Assembly (NCBI GenBank): GCA_013297755.1
Contig: JAAFIH010000001.1
Coordinates: forward strand, 1-64,000
Length of the DNA stretch: 64,000 nucleotides
Reading direction: 5' to 3'
DNA from: Cytophagales bacterium
GTDB taxonomy: Bacteria; Bacteroidota; Bacteroidia; Cytophagales; UBA9547
Shown here one piece after another: positions 11,201 to 16,602 of this stretch (position 1 is the first letter of the stretch; every line of letters starts with the position of its first letter). A program made the position numbers and the translations under genes. Under the pieces are notes generated by a model. That model ran no database searches and was not told the origin of the DNA. It saw only the letters and a list, made by a program, of their open reading frames with translations.

Positions 11201-11820
11201 AGAACAAATAGTGAAGTAGGTTCATTAAATTGCCCATTTCCAGTTCCAGATACACCAAATTGAGATTGATAAACACCTAAGTTATTGAATTTTTGTATCC
11301 TATGGTTCTTGGAATCAGCCACCCAAATATTGCCCAATTGATCTACATTTATTCCTTTAGGCGTATCAAACTGCCCGTTACCAGTTCCAGAGCTGCCAAA
11401 GGCACGAATAAAATTTCCGTTAGCATCGAATACTTGCATTCTATTATTATCGGACACATATACATCACCAGTATAACTAACATGAATTGCATTTATTGCC
11501 AAAAAAAAACCAGTTCCCGTACCATATCCTCCAAATTTGCTTACAAATTGATTTGAAGAATTAAATATTGAAATTCCATTATTTCCTCCAATGTAAATAT
11601 TCCCGTTTACTGGACTTACGTCCATTGCGGAGCAGCCGCTCAAATTTTCGATTCTACTTGTTTCAAGTGAATTTCCAAACTCAAATAAAAGTTTGTGCTG
11701 CCCCCAGCTCCAAACCGAAAGCAAAAGAAAGAGAAATGTAAACCTATAAGGTTTCTCAAACCTTATAGGTTTGAAAGAAGTGGTAGTGTTCATTTTATTG
11801 GTTTTTAGTAGATTTTTCAT
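2275..11820 (-). CDS. Giant secreted multidomain surface protein with T9SS type B C-terminal domain
   Basis: 3,181 residues. Order of domains, with rough residues: signal peptide ending near WSWGQ (1-41); NHL beta-propeller repeats with phrases such as IWVADSKNHRIQKF (50-890); choice-of-anchor D/ASH-like domain (895-1010); BIG_2- and putative-Ig-like domains (1015-1390); seven or so BspA/DUF285 25-residue repeats of the type WNTSAVTNMSSMFNDATAFN (1390-1750); Ig/PKD-like repeats with QTVCEGS...YLWSNG cores (1763-2583); MBG-type domains (2590-2760, YGTPNPSFQYSLFGF); GEVED domain (2944-3094, VWIDYNNNGKFTDQDD and GETEDYLVF); C-terminal gliding-motility-associated/T9SS type B sorting domain (3096-3181, SLVTPNNDGKNDRL, DWEGTNN, GTYYYFF). 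It should cross the inner membrane by Sec and the outer membrane by type IX secretion. An adhesive or scaffold role is inferred. The start could also be the ATG at 11,793. The signal region contains a repeat-derived insertion. Confidence 0.93.
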   Translation of the reverse strand: MKNLLKTNKMNTTTSFKPIRFEKPYRFTFLFLLLSVWSWGQHKLLFEFGNSLETSRIENLSGCSAMDVSPVNGNIYIGGNNGISIFNSSNQFVSKFGGYGTGTGFFLAINAIHVSYTGDVYVSDNNRMQVFDANGNFIRAFGSSGTGNGQFDTPKGINVDQLGNIWVADSKNHRIQKFNNLGVYQSQFGVSGTGNGQFNEPTSLFVLTSTGRIYVSDSKNNRIQTFNLSGVYQSQFGTFGGGDGQFQNILKIDIFNNKIYAIDGDNYNVGSRIQVFSTTGTFLTKIDGQTGQQYYNSVGYLNDFAVQNNIYTLKGGPNPSQIYVLSINGDYLSTISNKNQDGLSANGFSIVSYDNVGNVYAAGENSGDFDIRVFSSNGSFLRKFGGFGNGNGQFREIKDIAVDNSGNIYVLDATRNDIQVFDSNGNFIRKFGDAIILVLPQTIKINTNGNILVSGPNQIKEFTPLGVEIRTVVEAGATIGGVNLKLIGPLSVDNSGNIYFYTEDGANSFAKIFKIDNVGNYISHFGNYGTNTGQMFDSYLSSDLEVGTDGKIYLYERGYNFGTNRIQVFNNSGTYLYKLRENNSYSYDFFWSSYPRFAINSNSETILANGDLYKFAPNGTFTGFFGNYDPYTNIQLGRCFGGIISTTSDIVLPSNNRIFIFSKNGVFKRQIASLDGYLVKSFGNFIYNLAETLTKYDTNGVILNRFKLSTGGNGYIQDFDIDANENVHVIFIDNSSNKSYQCYNNAGSLLNSFNFNLGPNTNGQFQSPSLIAYLNNKLYIGDANNSGYSIQVLNTVGGFLYKFQETFSGSNFLQQPTGLYKSSNNEIIITDNPGIGIWKYNEFGVAQAVINAQNANLDIFNFSPYYSAINPQGQIITHDTWSNKAIKVFSSVASSNPIFKNLNTIVGFSSINNFFQPTLINTTSAGITITIQNSTSAGTSLTLGGLSLGKDRNEFSVNTTGMLSVVSIGGTTSFSIIFKPTATGIRNLDISLNTNASFRNPYVFTFLGSGTGSNLPQSITGFTSIPTQSASTNFYTILGVNGGLSGNAVTFTSSNLAVATISGNVVNILSAGVTTITANQAGNASYQAATPLSQILNVTCPAVSLSPTSFSSFTFRLSDLASQSISITSMTGLPSAFTILGTNNLPLGVTFNTTSGLLFGTVSGQNANTTTTILGLSKGCLASRIYVTTVDCNLAVGPTLFTLLGIINSFYTTPFSVSGLTYQITPQFWDIQTGSLPLGIFINSLTGVVAGIPTTTGTGSFRVRANFPNSSCAANRVYGYSVSNAIIQVTSSGLNATFNPIISSFGSTTITSSFAPANANTNTTVTSWNTTLNGIASFNTVTGVLTANQFGNGVVRLQSVYGTITSNIINVTITNNDNAFVTEWNLAVSGSGANQLTFTAGPSGTVNYQWTTIPITTVSGSGSFTAPTASLTGLPTGERIRLSLNSTNFNRFAVNSSDANRLTNVAQWGNVTWTGTMASAFEGCGNLKIAATDIPNWAGVNNMANMFRNCAVLTIPSNINNWNTSAVTTMTRLFEGAAAFNQPIGGWNTSAVTNMSSMFNDATAFNQSIGGWNVSAVTNLNLMFGNASAFNQPIGNWVTNAVTDMGQMFRNATSFNQPIGSWNTSAVTSMNYMFFDATAFNQSIGGWNVSAVTNMNLMFGYAASFNQSIDGWNISAVNNMNSMFSNATSFDKSIGAWGTKLNSSVTLGNLLDNSGLSIANYEATLQGFSATTITGKTLGAAGRQYCSPSVARNFLTNNRSWTITGDASVAGVAIVTQPQSQNTCTGSNVGFSVSATGANLTYLWNNLATTRTITSNVVGNYTVTVSGTCGALVSNSVSLNSIAGVAIVTQPVSQSTCLGSNIGFSVSATGAGLTYLWNNSSITSTITSNIVGNYTVTVSGTCGALVSNTVSLNSIVGVAIVTQPQNTTILAGNFANLGVTALGTNLTYLWNSGQTTSSISTSVAGIYTVTVFGTCGNSVSIAVTITTILGAMPVTSATVSGPNTISVADGSITLTSAFSPANANTNTLIGWNTNPTSVATINGAGVLTALTDGIVTVSGCYNTVCGFNVITVSGQCIPVSITTQPISQTVCEGSLAALSVSAIGSSLSYLWSNGATTNSINTSLAGNYQVTVAGLCGVAVSNTATISTISGTSITGISQSQTICGPSAALSVAGVGQNVTYLWSNGNTTSNIVANVSGNYQVTVSGTCGVVVSNPIAITLQNQTQIVSHPISQTVCEGSFAALSVSATGSSLSYLWSNGATTNSINTSLAGNYQVTVAGTCSLAVSNVATISTISGTSITGISSSQTICGTSAALSVTAIGENLQYRWSNGNTTSNIIANVSGNYQVTVSGTCGVVVSNTIAITLQNQTLITSHPISQTVCEGSLATLSVSATDSNLSYLWSNGATTNSINTSLAGNYQVTVAGTCGLAVSNTATISTISGTNINGISQSQTICGPSAALSVTAIGENLQYRWSNGNTTSNIVANVSGNYTVTLSGQCGNAISSPITILLQTPTQITAEPQNASFLSGTSTSISVLAVGTNLSYLWSNGLNTSQISVSSGGIYQVTVSGTCGTLVSRNVIITEQFVDMPQTILGLNPISNKTYGDAPINLGIITATSGLPVSISVTSNPANNVVIFSNNQIIILGGGTVTVTATQVGNPPTYLPALPVIQVFAIAKVPLSVIGINTNRVYGTPNPSFQYSLFGFINGDVANNLDALPAANSVANATSDVGNYPIIISGGTDNAYQYEYTNATLSVLKSPNSFKILPKAVNISVGDSLTIGAEAQSGLPLIFQIQNPSVASLQNAKIKGLKAGQTNILVWQKSSINFDSLAFQSLAVNVSSIPGRDFDIIGSTIVPTGNVVTYSQPSIAGYSYAWSISGVGAKIVPGTENTPNLQVIFEPNATQTEVTSIVRDADQNIVSNSLIRVNPVTSAESDLVKDLKKVECPPEVTECKNAYITGVKLGKLSNLNTGCSRAGFGDYTLGLKLDTLMMGDAYDLNLQSITSNGKSAFFAVWIDYNNNGKFTDQDDFVAASFENANAFEIKNIIIKNQTEYEGPRRMRVSMRADAAIAPNDPCAKTGGSGETEDYLVFIRKPDDLQAASLVTPNNDGKNDRLIIRGINVKEPNKLTIMDRYGEMIYETTDYKNDWEGTNNQKKSVMDGTYYYFFVNGKKTISGFVELRRK
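4070..5580. repeat. Long tandem repeats coding Ig-like modules, 435-bp period
   Basis: Within the giant gene the segment TTGCCTGCTAATGATGTATT recurs at 4571, 5006 and 5441, exactly 435 bp apart. That is a 145-residue higher-order unit made of two roughly 72-residue Ig-like modules. The copies remain very similar at DNA level, which points to recent duplication or ongoing homogenisation. Confidence 0.88.
6745..7270. repeat. 75-bp tandem repeats coding BspA/DUF285 25-residue units
   Basis: The segment TGATTAAATG recurs at 6821, 6896, 6971, 7046, 7121 and 7196, a strict 75-bp period, with degenerate copies on both sides. Each unit encodes one 25-residue repeat of the form WNTSAVTNM..MF..A..FNQSIGG, the BspA/DUF285 pattern of bacterial surface proteins. 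Confidence 0.92.
11740..11772. repeat. Palindromic element (15-bp stem) inside the signal-peptide coding region
   Basis: AAACCTATAAGGTTT at 11,740-11,754 and its exact reverse complement at 11,758-11,772 form a perfect 15-bp stem with a CTC loop. It is read in frame on the minus strand as KPIRFEKPYRF just before the hydrophobic core of the giant protein's signal peptide. A second copy lies at 12,172-12,204, and both share the preceding GAAATGT. Confidence 0.95.
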
Positions 11821-11872
11821 AGTAGTTGAAATTTTTTTTTGTAGTTTAAATGATAATAAGGGCTTTGAATGA

Positions 11873-11880
11873 CAAAAGTA
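11873..11880 (-). promoter_or_regulatory. Candidate -7 element upstream of the giant gene
   Basis: On the minus strand the octamer is TACTTTTG, an exact match to the Bacteroidota -7 consensus TAnnTTTG, 53 bp upstream of the start at 11,820. No good TTTG -33 box stands at the usual spacing, so support is moderate. Confidence 0.4.
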
Positions 11881-12077
11881 AGTGTTTTAATAAATTTTAT
11901 GATACTAGATTCAAAATTTTGTAATTTTTGCAATAAAATAAATAAAAAATTAAAAGTCAATCCCCTATTTGGGGGATATTTTTAAAAAACATCGAAATTG
12001 AAGTAAAAACGAATAAAAATTTAATAATTTTCTTAAAAAAGTTTGAATTAGTAATAAAAAGCTGTAATTCGGATATA

Positions 12078-12135
12078 AAACCGCTCGAAAAGTAAAAAAA
12101 ACTTTTCGAGAGTAGCTGGAACAATTGGAGCGGTT
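12078..12135. other. Nested inverted repeats, possible structured element
   Basis: CTCGAAAAGT (12,084-12,093) and ACTTTTCGAG (12,101-12,110) form a perfect 10-bp hairpin. An outer pairing of AACCGCTC (about 12,080-12,087) with GAGCGGTT (12,128-12,135) competes with or encloses it. No reading frame covers it. It belongs to a cluster of hairpins filling 11,940-12,250. Confidence 0.6.
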
Positions 12136-12171
12136 GAAACCCCTCGAAACGGTTTATTATTATCGAAATGT

Positions 12172-12204
12172 AAACCTATAAGGTTTCACAAACCTTATAG
12201 GTTT
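12172..12204. repeat. Palindromic element, second copy (15-bp stem, intergenic)
   Basis: AAACCTATAAGGTTT (12,172-12,186) and its exact reverse complement (12,190-12,204) flank a CAC loop. It is the same element as at 11,740-11,772, differing only in the loop, and carries the same upstream GAAATGT. A run of seven Ts follows soon after on the plus strand, so it could act as a terminator. Confidence 0.95.
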
Positions 12205-12213
12205 GGTTTTTTT

Positions 12214-12244
12214 ACGCTGACAGGGTTCAAAACCCTGTCAGCGT
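12214..12244. repeat. Perfect 14-bp palindrome with 3-nt loop, terminator-like
   Basis: ACGCTGACAGGGTT (12,214-12,227) and its exact reverse complement AACCCTGTCAGCGT (12,231-12,244) flank a CAA loop and are followed by TTTT. It sits six bases from the end of the decayed Rpn copy. It may serve as a terminator for either strand or be a REP-type repeat. Confidence 0.9.
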
Positions 12245-12249
12245 TTTTG

Positions 12250-12501
12250 TTACAATTTTTCAATTTGTTCTTTTGTCAGCCCAGTAGCTTGCAAAATAAT
12301 ATCGATTGATATACCAAGTTTTCTTAGATTTTTTGCAACTTCTAAATTTCTTTCCATTTTTCCTTGTTCAAATCAGTAATCTAAGGTATTTTTATAATCT
12401 CAATGAGCTTTTAAACTAAGTTCATAAGCATGTTTTTCACTTTGTCCTAAATTTGAAATATCAGCTTGTATAAACGCTTTTGCAAAAAAATCATCTATCA
12501 T
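12250..12501 (-). pseudogene. Decayed C-terminal copy of an Rpn-family nuclease/transposase
   Basis: Read on the minus strand this 84-codon stretch (MIDDFFAKAFIQADISN... to GLTKEQIEKL-stop) aligns along its length with the last ~80 residues of the intact gene just upstream (VFIKAFEKAEIANYSE... to GLTKEQIEKL). It holds two in-frame TGA codons: one where the intact copy has Arg in IYRDLKN, and one in the segment matching DTSYDEG. The ATG-like beginning is only 11 bp past the stop of the intact gene, so this is a partial tandem duplicate that has lost function. The N-terminal catalytic half is absent. Confidence 0.88.
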
Positions 12502-12512
12502 TTTAGTATTTT

Positions 12513-13343
12513 TTACAATTTTTCTATTTGTTCTTTTGTTAAACCAGTTAGTTGCATAATAACTTCGGTAGCTAACCCAATTTTACTTGCATTCTTAGCA
12601 ACTTCAAATTTTTCTTCCAGTCTACCTTCGTCATAGGAGGTATCAATCGTGTTTTTCAAATCTCTATATATTTTGAGGCTTTCTTGGTAATTATTACGCT
12701 CTGCTTCAGAATAATTGGCTATTTCTGCTTTTTCAAATGCTTTTATAAAAACGGAATCTTTGAAAATGACTGGTATTGACTGAAAATCCTCGAGATGTTT
12801 GATAAAATAAAGCCATTTGTCTAAACGGGTTTCTAATTCATGTTCTTTTTTGTCGAAATGAGGCATTTCGAGGTATATAAAAGTAAGCTTATCATAAAAT
12901 ATTTTGTTGTTTTGGTCTTTAAGATTTACGGTATGCACAACTTCTTTTTTGCCCTCTTTTAGGTTCTCTTCAAATGCAAAATCCAAGATACCAATGCAAT
13001 ACACCGCTTTTAGTTCGTAATTCCAATCGCCAGTTTCTGATTGTTCTTGAATAGGAAAAGTGCTGTAAAAAACTGTGCGGTCTTTAAAATAATTTTGTTT
13101 TGCTTTTTGTAACTCAATGATAATTCGCTCTCCAGCAGTATTTTCACAGTATATATCAAAAATTGCTTTGCGGTCTTCTACTGTTTTGCCTAATTTTTCT
13201 TTATCTTTAAATAAAATATCTGTAATTTGAGCTTCAGGCAGCAAACTTTGCAAAAAATCCATCAACAAAGGCTTACTCGCCTCTTCGCCAAATATTTTTT
13301 TAAATCCAAAATCAGTAAAAATGTTGATGTACTTCGCTTTCAT
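12513..13343 (-). CDS. Rpn family recombination-promoting nuclease/putative transposase
   Basis: 276 residues. The N-terminus KAKYINIFTDFGFKKIFGEEASKPLLMDFL is the hallmark of the Rpn/PD-(D/E)XK 'putative transposase' family. The nuclease core is visible as FDIYCENTAGERIIIELQ (Asp of FDIY and the Glu-x-Gln variant of the ExK motif, about residues 63-79). A C-terminal charged helical region ends in GLTKEQIEKL. Family members are Mg-dependent DNA endonucleases that raise RecA-independent recombination. They are numerous in Bacteroidota, although their mobility is not established. No terminal inverted repeats bracket it here. A partial degraded copy follows immediately downstream. It reads as intact. 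Confidence 0.92.
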   Translation of the reverse strand: MKAKYINIFTDFGFKKIFGEEASKPLLMDFLQSLLPEAQITDILFKDKEKLGKTVEDRKAIFDIYCENTAGERIIIELQKAKQNYFKDRTVFYSTFPIQEQSETGDWNYELKAVYCIGILDFAFEENLKEGKKEVVHTVNLKDQNNKIFYDKLTFIYLEMPHFDKKEHELETRLDKWLYFIKHLEDFQSIPVIFKDSVFIKAFEKAEIANYSEAERNNYQESLKIYRDLKNTIDTSYDEGRLEEKFEVAKNASKIGLATEVIMQLTGLTKEQIEKL

Positions 13344-14004
13344 ATCAAATTAGTTGCACAAATTTACAAACAATTTTGGTAATTATTTTAATTTTAGCTG
13401 ACAATTTCATAACTCTAAACCAAATGCAAAAGGTGGAGAAGAGCAAACCTTTAAGGTTTGATATAATTAGTTTTTTCGTAATTGACATCCATATTGGCAC
13501 TATTTTATAGATTGTTCTATAATTATAAAAATTAAAATATTGATTTTCTTCAAATCTACAATCGTAACTTTACTTTTTCAAGTCCCCAAACTGAATATAT
13601 TTAGATTATAATTATATGTAGGAAATAGCACATATAGTTATTCCTCCGTTGAAAAAGCCCTTTTGCCTTATGGAATTTTACACCAAAAATAGAATTTATT
13701 GGAGCTAGAGTCAAATTAAGCCTTTGATTCTAAATCTGGAATGTTATGTTTTTAAAAAAAACATATTATTATTAAAATTCAAAGCCATTTTTTATAATTT
13801 TGAAAAATATTTACACGTTATAAACTTAATATAATTTCAAAAATCACATTTGGGTTGATGTAATATGTTTTTCAGCAAAACTATTGTTTTGAGAAAAGAC
13901 GTGGATTGCTCCAAAGTGATAATTTTTAAAAAAATAATTGGTTAAAAAAAATCCATTAAATAAAAAAACTCAACTTTAAGTATGTATGTATAATAAAATC
14001 ATGT
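13344..14004. other. Gene-free AT-rich spacer, 661 bp
   Basis: No reading frame with codon use like the neighbours is visible on either strand. It contains one imperfect relative of the palindromic element (AAACCTTTAAGGTTT at 13,444-13,458) and several A/T runs. The promoters of the divergent flanking genes must lie here, but I cannot place a convincing -33/-7 pair. Confidence 0.6.
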
Positions 14005-14922
14005 ATGAATTTTAGCAACTCAAAAAAATTACTCTTATTAATTTTAATTTTTACTTTATTTCTTAATCACTCGTGCGTTACACGCAAAAAAACATCATTG
14101 CGAGAGTTGATAAGTAAAATAAATTCTGAAATTATTGGCGAAAACAAAGCTGTAGATACATCCTATAAACCAAGTTTGGCACTTACCAAAAAACAAGATT
14201 TAAAAAAAGAAGAGGAGAAAAAGAAAAAAATTGGAGCAAAAACATTTTATAATCTTAAAACCATGCGCAGATTTACTCGCAAAGGTAAAGACCCCAAAAA
14301 CCGAGAGTACGAAATATTTTTTGTACTAAAAAAATACCTTGAACCCGACCCACTTATCAAAGACATATATTGGTATTATAGTAAGAAAAGAGTAATTGTT
14401 ACTGGCGATATTACGAAATTTGACAAAAAATACTTAAAACCTTTGCATGGACCTTATCTGAAAAAAATTGGTAAAAAAATTATGGAAGAAGGTATTTACT
14501 ATGTAGGTACAAAACATGGTAGATGGAACAAGTATGATAAAAATTATATTCTTTTGGATAAAAAAAGATATTACAAAGGCTATGCCACAGATGCAGAAAT
14601 AACCTATTATGATGAAGATAAAAAGAAAATAAAAGAAGTAATTCCTTACCAATTAGGAAAAATGGAAGGAGAATATTCTTACTACCTCGAGGATGGAACT
14701 TTAATAATATCAGGCACTTACAAAGATGGCATAAAAGTAGGTGTGTGGACAGAGTATCATCCAAATAAAAAGAAAAAACGTGAAACCCAGTACGTAAAAG
14801 AGAAAGATCCATACCAAAATTTTACCCCATTTACAATAAGAGAATACAACGAAAAAGGCAAACCTATCTATGATTTTAAAAAAGAAATTAAAAAAGATAC
14901 TACCCAAATGAATAAAAAATAA
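14005..14922 (+). CDS. MORN/YwqK-type repeat lipoprotein
   Basis: 305 residues. A lipoprotein signal (LLLILIFTLFLNHSC, lipid-accepting Cys24) is followed by a lysine-rich linker (about residues 50-80) and repeats of the MORN/YwqK pattern: HGPYLKKIGKKIMEEGIYYVGTKHG, KMEGEYSYYLEDGTLIISGTY, KDGIKVGVWTEYHPN. In Bacteroidota such repeats are common in periplasmic or surface lipoproteins. Members are sometimes named 'toxin-antitoxin system YwqK family antitoxin', a label with little functional support. Function is unknown. The start at 14,005 is chosen because the ATG four bases upstream hits a stop after four codons. A tRNA-Ser gene follows on the same strand with its own promoter. Confidence 0.82.
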   Translation: MNFSNSKKLLLLILIFTLFLNHSCVTRKKTSLRELISKINSEIIGENKAVDTSYKPSLALTKKQDLKKEEEKKKKIGAKTFYNLKTMRRFTRKGKDPKNREYEIFFVLKKYLEPDPLIKDIYWYYSKKRVIVTGDITKFDKKYLKPLHGPYLKKIGKKIMEEGIYYVGTKHGRWNKYDKNYILLDKKRYYKGYATDAEITYYDEDKKKIKEVIPYQLGKMEGEYSYYLEDGTLIISGTYKDGIKVGVWTEYHPNKKKKRETQYVKEKDPYQNFTPFTIREYNEKGKPIYDFKKEIKKDTTQMNKK

Positions 14923-14930
14923 AATAAAAT

Positions 14931-14960
14931 TTTGTGTTTAAAAATAGTTTTCTATATTTG
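14931..14960 (+). promoter_or_regulatory. Bacteroidota-type promoter for tRNA-Ser
   Basis: A TTTG -33 box at 14,931-14,934 and a perfect TATATTTG -7 box (TAnnTTTG) at 14,953-14,960 are separated by 18 bp. The tRNA begins about 46 bp downstream. This is the clearest promoter in the window. Confidence 0.75.
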
Positions 14961-15006
14961 CACTCCGTTTGAAAAACGGATAGTTAGACCAAAAAAAATA
15001 TCTCAT

Positions 15007-15091
15007 AGAGAGGTGGCAGAGTGGTCGATTGCGGCAGTCTTGAAAACTGTTGACTGTCATAGGTCCGGGGGTTCGAATCCCTCCCTCTCTA
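15007..15091 (+). tRNA. tRNA-Ser (anticodon TGA)
   Basis: The cloverleaf is readable: acceptor AGAGAGG (15,007-15,013) pairs with CCTCTCT (15,084-15,090). The D arm is GCAGAGTGGTCGATTGC, the anticodon loop is CTTGAAA (anticodon TGA), a long variable arm typical of class II tRNAs follows, and the T arm is GGGGG-TTCGAAT-CCCTC. CCA is not encoded. It lies between the MORN lipoprotein and a strong terminator hairpin. Confidence 0.95.
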
Positions 15092-15094
15092 CAC

Positions 15095-15133
15095 AAAAAC
15101 CGCATTTATTTACATTAAATGCGGTTTTTTATT
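15095..15133 (+). terminator. Rho-independent terminator after tRNA-Ser(TGA)
   Basis: AAAAACCGCATTTA (15,095-15,108) pairs perfectly with TAAATGCGGTTTTT around a 7-nt loop, and the 3' arm runs into a T-rich tract. It starts four bases after the tRNA. Confidence 0.85.
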
Positions 15134-15179
15134 TAAAAAAATAATCGATAATAGATTTCATTCTATTGTTTTCAAGATT

Positions 15180-15229
15180 ATCTAAGTCTTCTATAAATCT
15201 TAGTTTAGAGATTTATAGAAGACTTAGAT
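15180..15229. repeat. Perfect 21-bp inverted repeat between two tRNA-Ser genes
   Basis: TCTAAGTCTTCTATAAATCT (15,181-15,200) is exactly the reverse complement of 15,209-15,228, with one further A-T pair outside, around the 8-nt loop TAGTTTAG. It is AT-rich and lacks the G/C-rich lower stem of a classical terminator. Confidence 0.9.
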
Positions 15230-15275
15230 CAATTTTTAAAATCTAATAAAAGGTTTTTAGAAGTGTCTATTACAA

Positions 15276-15362
15276 AGAGAGGTGTCTGAGTGGTCGAAAG
15301 AGCACGCCTGGAAAGTGTGTATGTCAGCAATGGCATCGAGGGTTCGAATCCCTTCCTCTCTT
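15276..15362 (+). tRNA. tRNA-Ser (anticodon GGA)
   Basis: Acceptor AGAGAGG (15,276-15,282) pairs with CCTCTCT (15,355-15,361). The D arm TCTGAGTGGTCGAAAGA, the anticodon loop CTGGAAA (anticodon GGA), a class II variable arm and the T arm GAGGG-TTCGAAT-CCCTT are all visible. CCA is not encoded. The overall sequence resembles enterobacterial tRNA-Ser(GGA) closely. Confidence 0.95.
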
Positions 15363-15449
15363 CTTATTTTGATTAACTCAAAGTTGATTAATATCAGTAT
15401 ATACTCAATGTGCATTTTTTAAACCATATTTTAAGTTTTTTTCAAAAAT

Positions 15450-16574
15450 ATGCAAAAAAAAATTATCATTTCTGTAACATCAGATCTTGTGTCTGACCAA
15501 AGAGTTCACAAAGTAGCACAAACTTTGCACGAAGTCGGCTTTGACATAACATTGGTAGGTAGAAAAAAAAAAAACAGCCAAAAATTAGATATTAGAGATT
15601 ACAAAACAGTAAGATTCAATCTTTTGTTTGATAAATCATTTTTATTTTATATTAATTATCAAATAATTTTATTTTTTTACCTATTATTACACAAATCAGA
15701 TATAGTTTTGAGCAACGATTTAGATACTTTATTGCCAAATTATATCATTTCTAAAATCAAAAATACAAGTATTGTGTATGATACCCACGAATATTATACA
15801 GGAGTACCCGAACTATTGCAAAGACCAAAAGTAAGAGCAATATGGAAAAAAATTGAAGATTATATTTTCCCAAAATTACCAATCATCTATACTGTTAATG
15901 AATCTATTGCAAAGATATACACAACCGAATATGGCAACAATATTACTATTATCAGAAATTTACCTTTTCTAAATAAATCAATACTAGACCCAGAAAAAAG
16001 TCCTTATTATGCTCATTATCAAACGATTAGGTCTATAAATTTACCCATCATATTGTATCAAGGTGCTGTAAACAAAGATCGTGGATTAGAAGAAGTAATA
16101 GAAGCTATGACATGGATTGACAATGCCAAGTTAGTCATTATAGGAGATGGAGATGTGTTAGAAAAATTAAAAAACAAAACATCAAATATTACCAATAAAG
16201 TGTATTTTACTGGTAATATTCCTTTTCAATATTTGCCTCAATTTACTGCTCTAGCCACTCTAGGCATTTCGCTAGAAAAACCAACCAATATCAATTATAC
16301 TTATGCTTCGCCCAACAAAGTGGTTGATTACATACATGCAGAAGTGCCTGTTTTGGCATCAAAATTGATTGAAATAGATAAAATTATTACTCAATTTGAA
16401 GTTGGTTTATGTATAGATTGGCAAAATGCCAAACAAATTGCTGATGCCATAAATAATATAATTTTTGATGTAAAAAAAATCAATAATTGGAAACAAAATT
16501 GTATTTTAGCAAAAAATATTTTGTGTTGGGAAAACGAAAAGCACAAACTGATTAAACAATTCAAAAATCTCTGA
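15450..16574 (+). CDS. Glycosyltransferase, GT4/GT-B fold
   Basis: 374 residues. The N-terminal half begins KKIIISVTSDLVSDQRVHKVAQTLHEVGFDITLVGR, the SDxRVxK-type opening of GT4-like glycosyltransferases. The C-terminal half carries LYQGAVNKDRGLEEVIEAM, KLVIIGDGDVLEKLK, YLPQFTALATLGISLEK and YASPNKVVDYIHAEVPVLAS, the nucleotide-sugar-binding lobe. It probably transfers a sugar to a surface polysaccharide or lipid on the cytoplasmic face, but the substrate cannot be read from sequence. There is no other glycan gene nearby. It is followed after 28 bp by peptide deformylase on the same strand and may share its transcript. Confidence 0.88.
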   Translation: MQKKIIISVTSDLVSDQRVHKVAQTLHEVGFDITLVGRKKKNSQKLDIRDYKTVRFNLLFDKSFLFYINYQIILFFYLLLHKSDIVLSNDLDTLLPNYIISKIKNTSIVYDTHEYYTGVPELLQRPKVRAIWKKIEDYIFPKLPIIYTVNESIAKIYTTEYGNNITIIRNLPFLNKSILDPEKSPYYAHYQTIRSINLPIILYQGAVNKDRGLEEVIEAMTWIDNAKLVIIGDGDVLEKLKNKTSNITNKVYFTGNIPFQYLPQFTALATLGISLEKPTNINYTYASPNKVVDYIHAEVPVLASKLIEIDKIITQFEVGLCIDWQNAKQIADAINNIIFDVKKINNWKQNCILAKNILCWENEKHKLIKQFKNL

Positions 16575-16602
16575 TTTAAAAAACCGAATAAATTAATATA
16601 AC

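Noticed and set aside
12250-12501. In-frame TGA codons considered as recoded tryptophan
   Set aside because: The aligned intact gene has Arg and a Ser-like position there, every other gene in the window uses TGA only as stop or not at all internally, and the segment lacks its N-terminal half. Decay is simpler.
14932-15144. A 70-codon plus-strand reading frame across the first tRNA-Ser
   Set aside because: It is the translation of a tRNA gene and its terminator. The cloverleaf and promoter explain the sequence.
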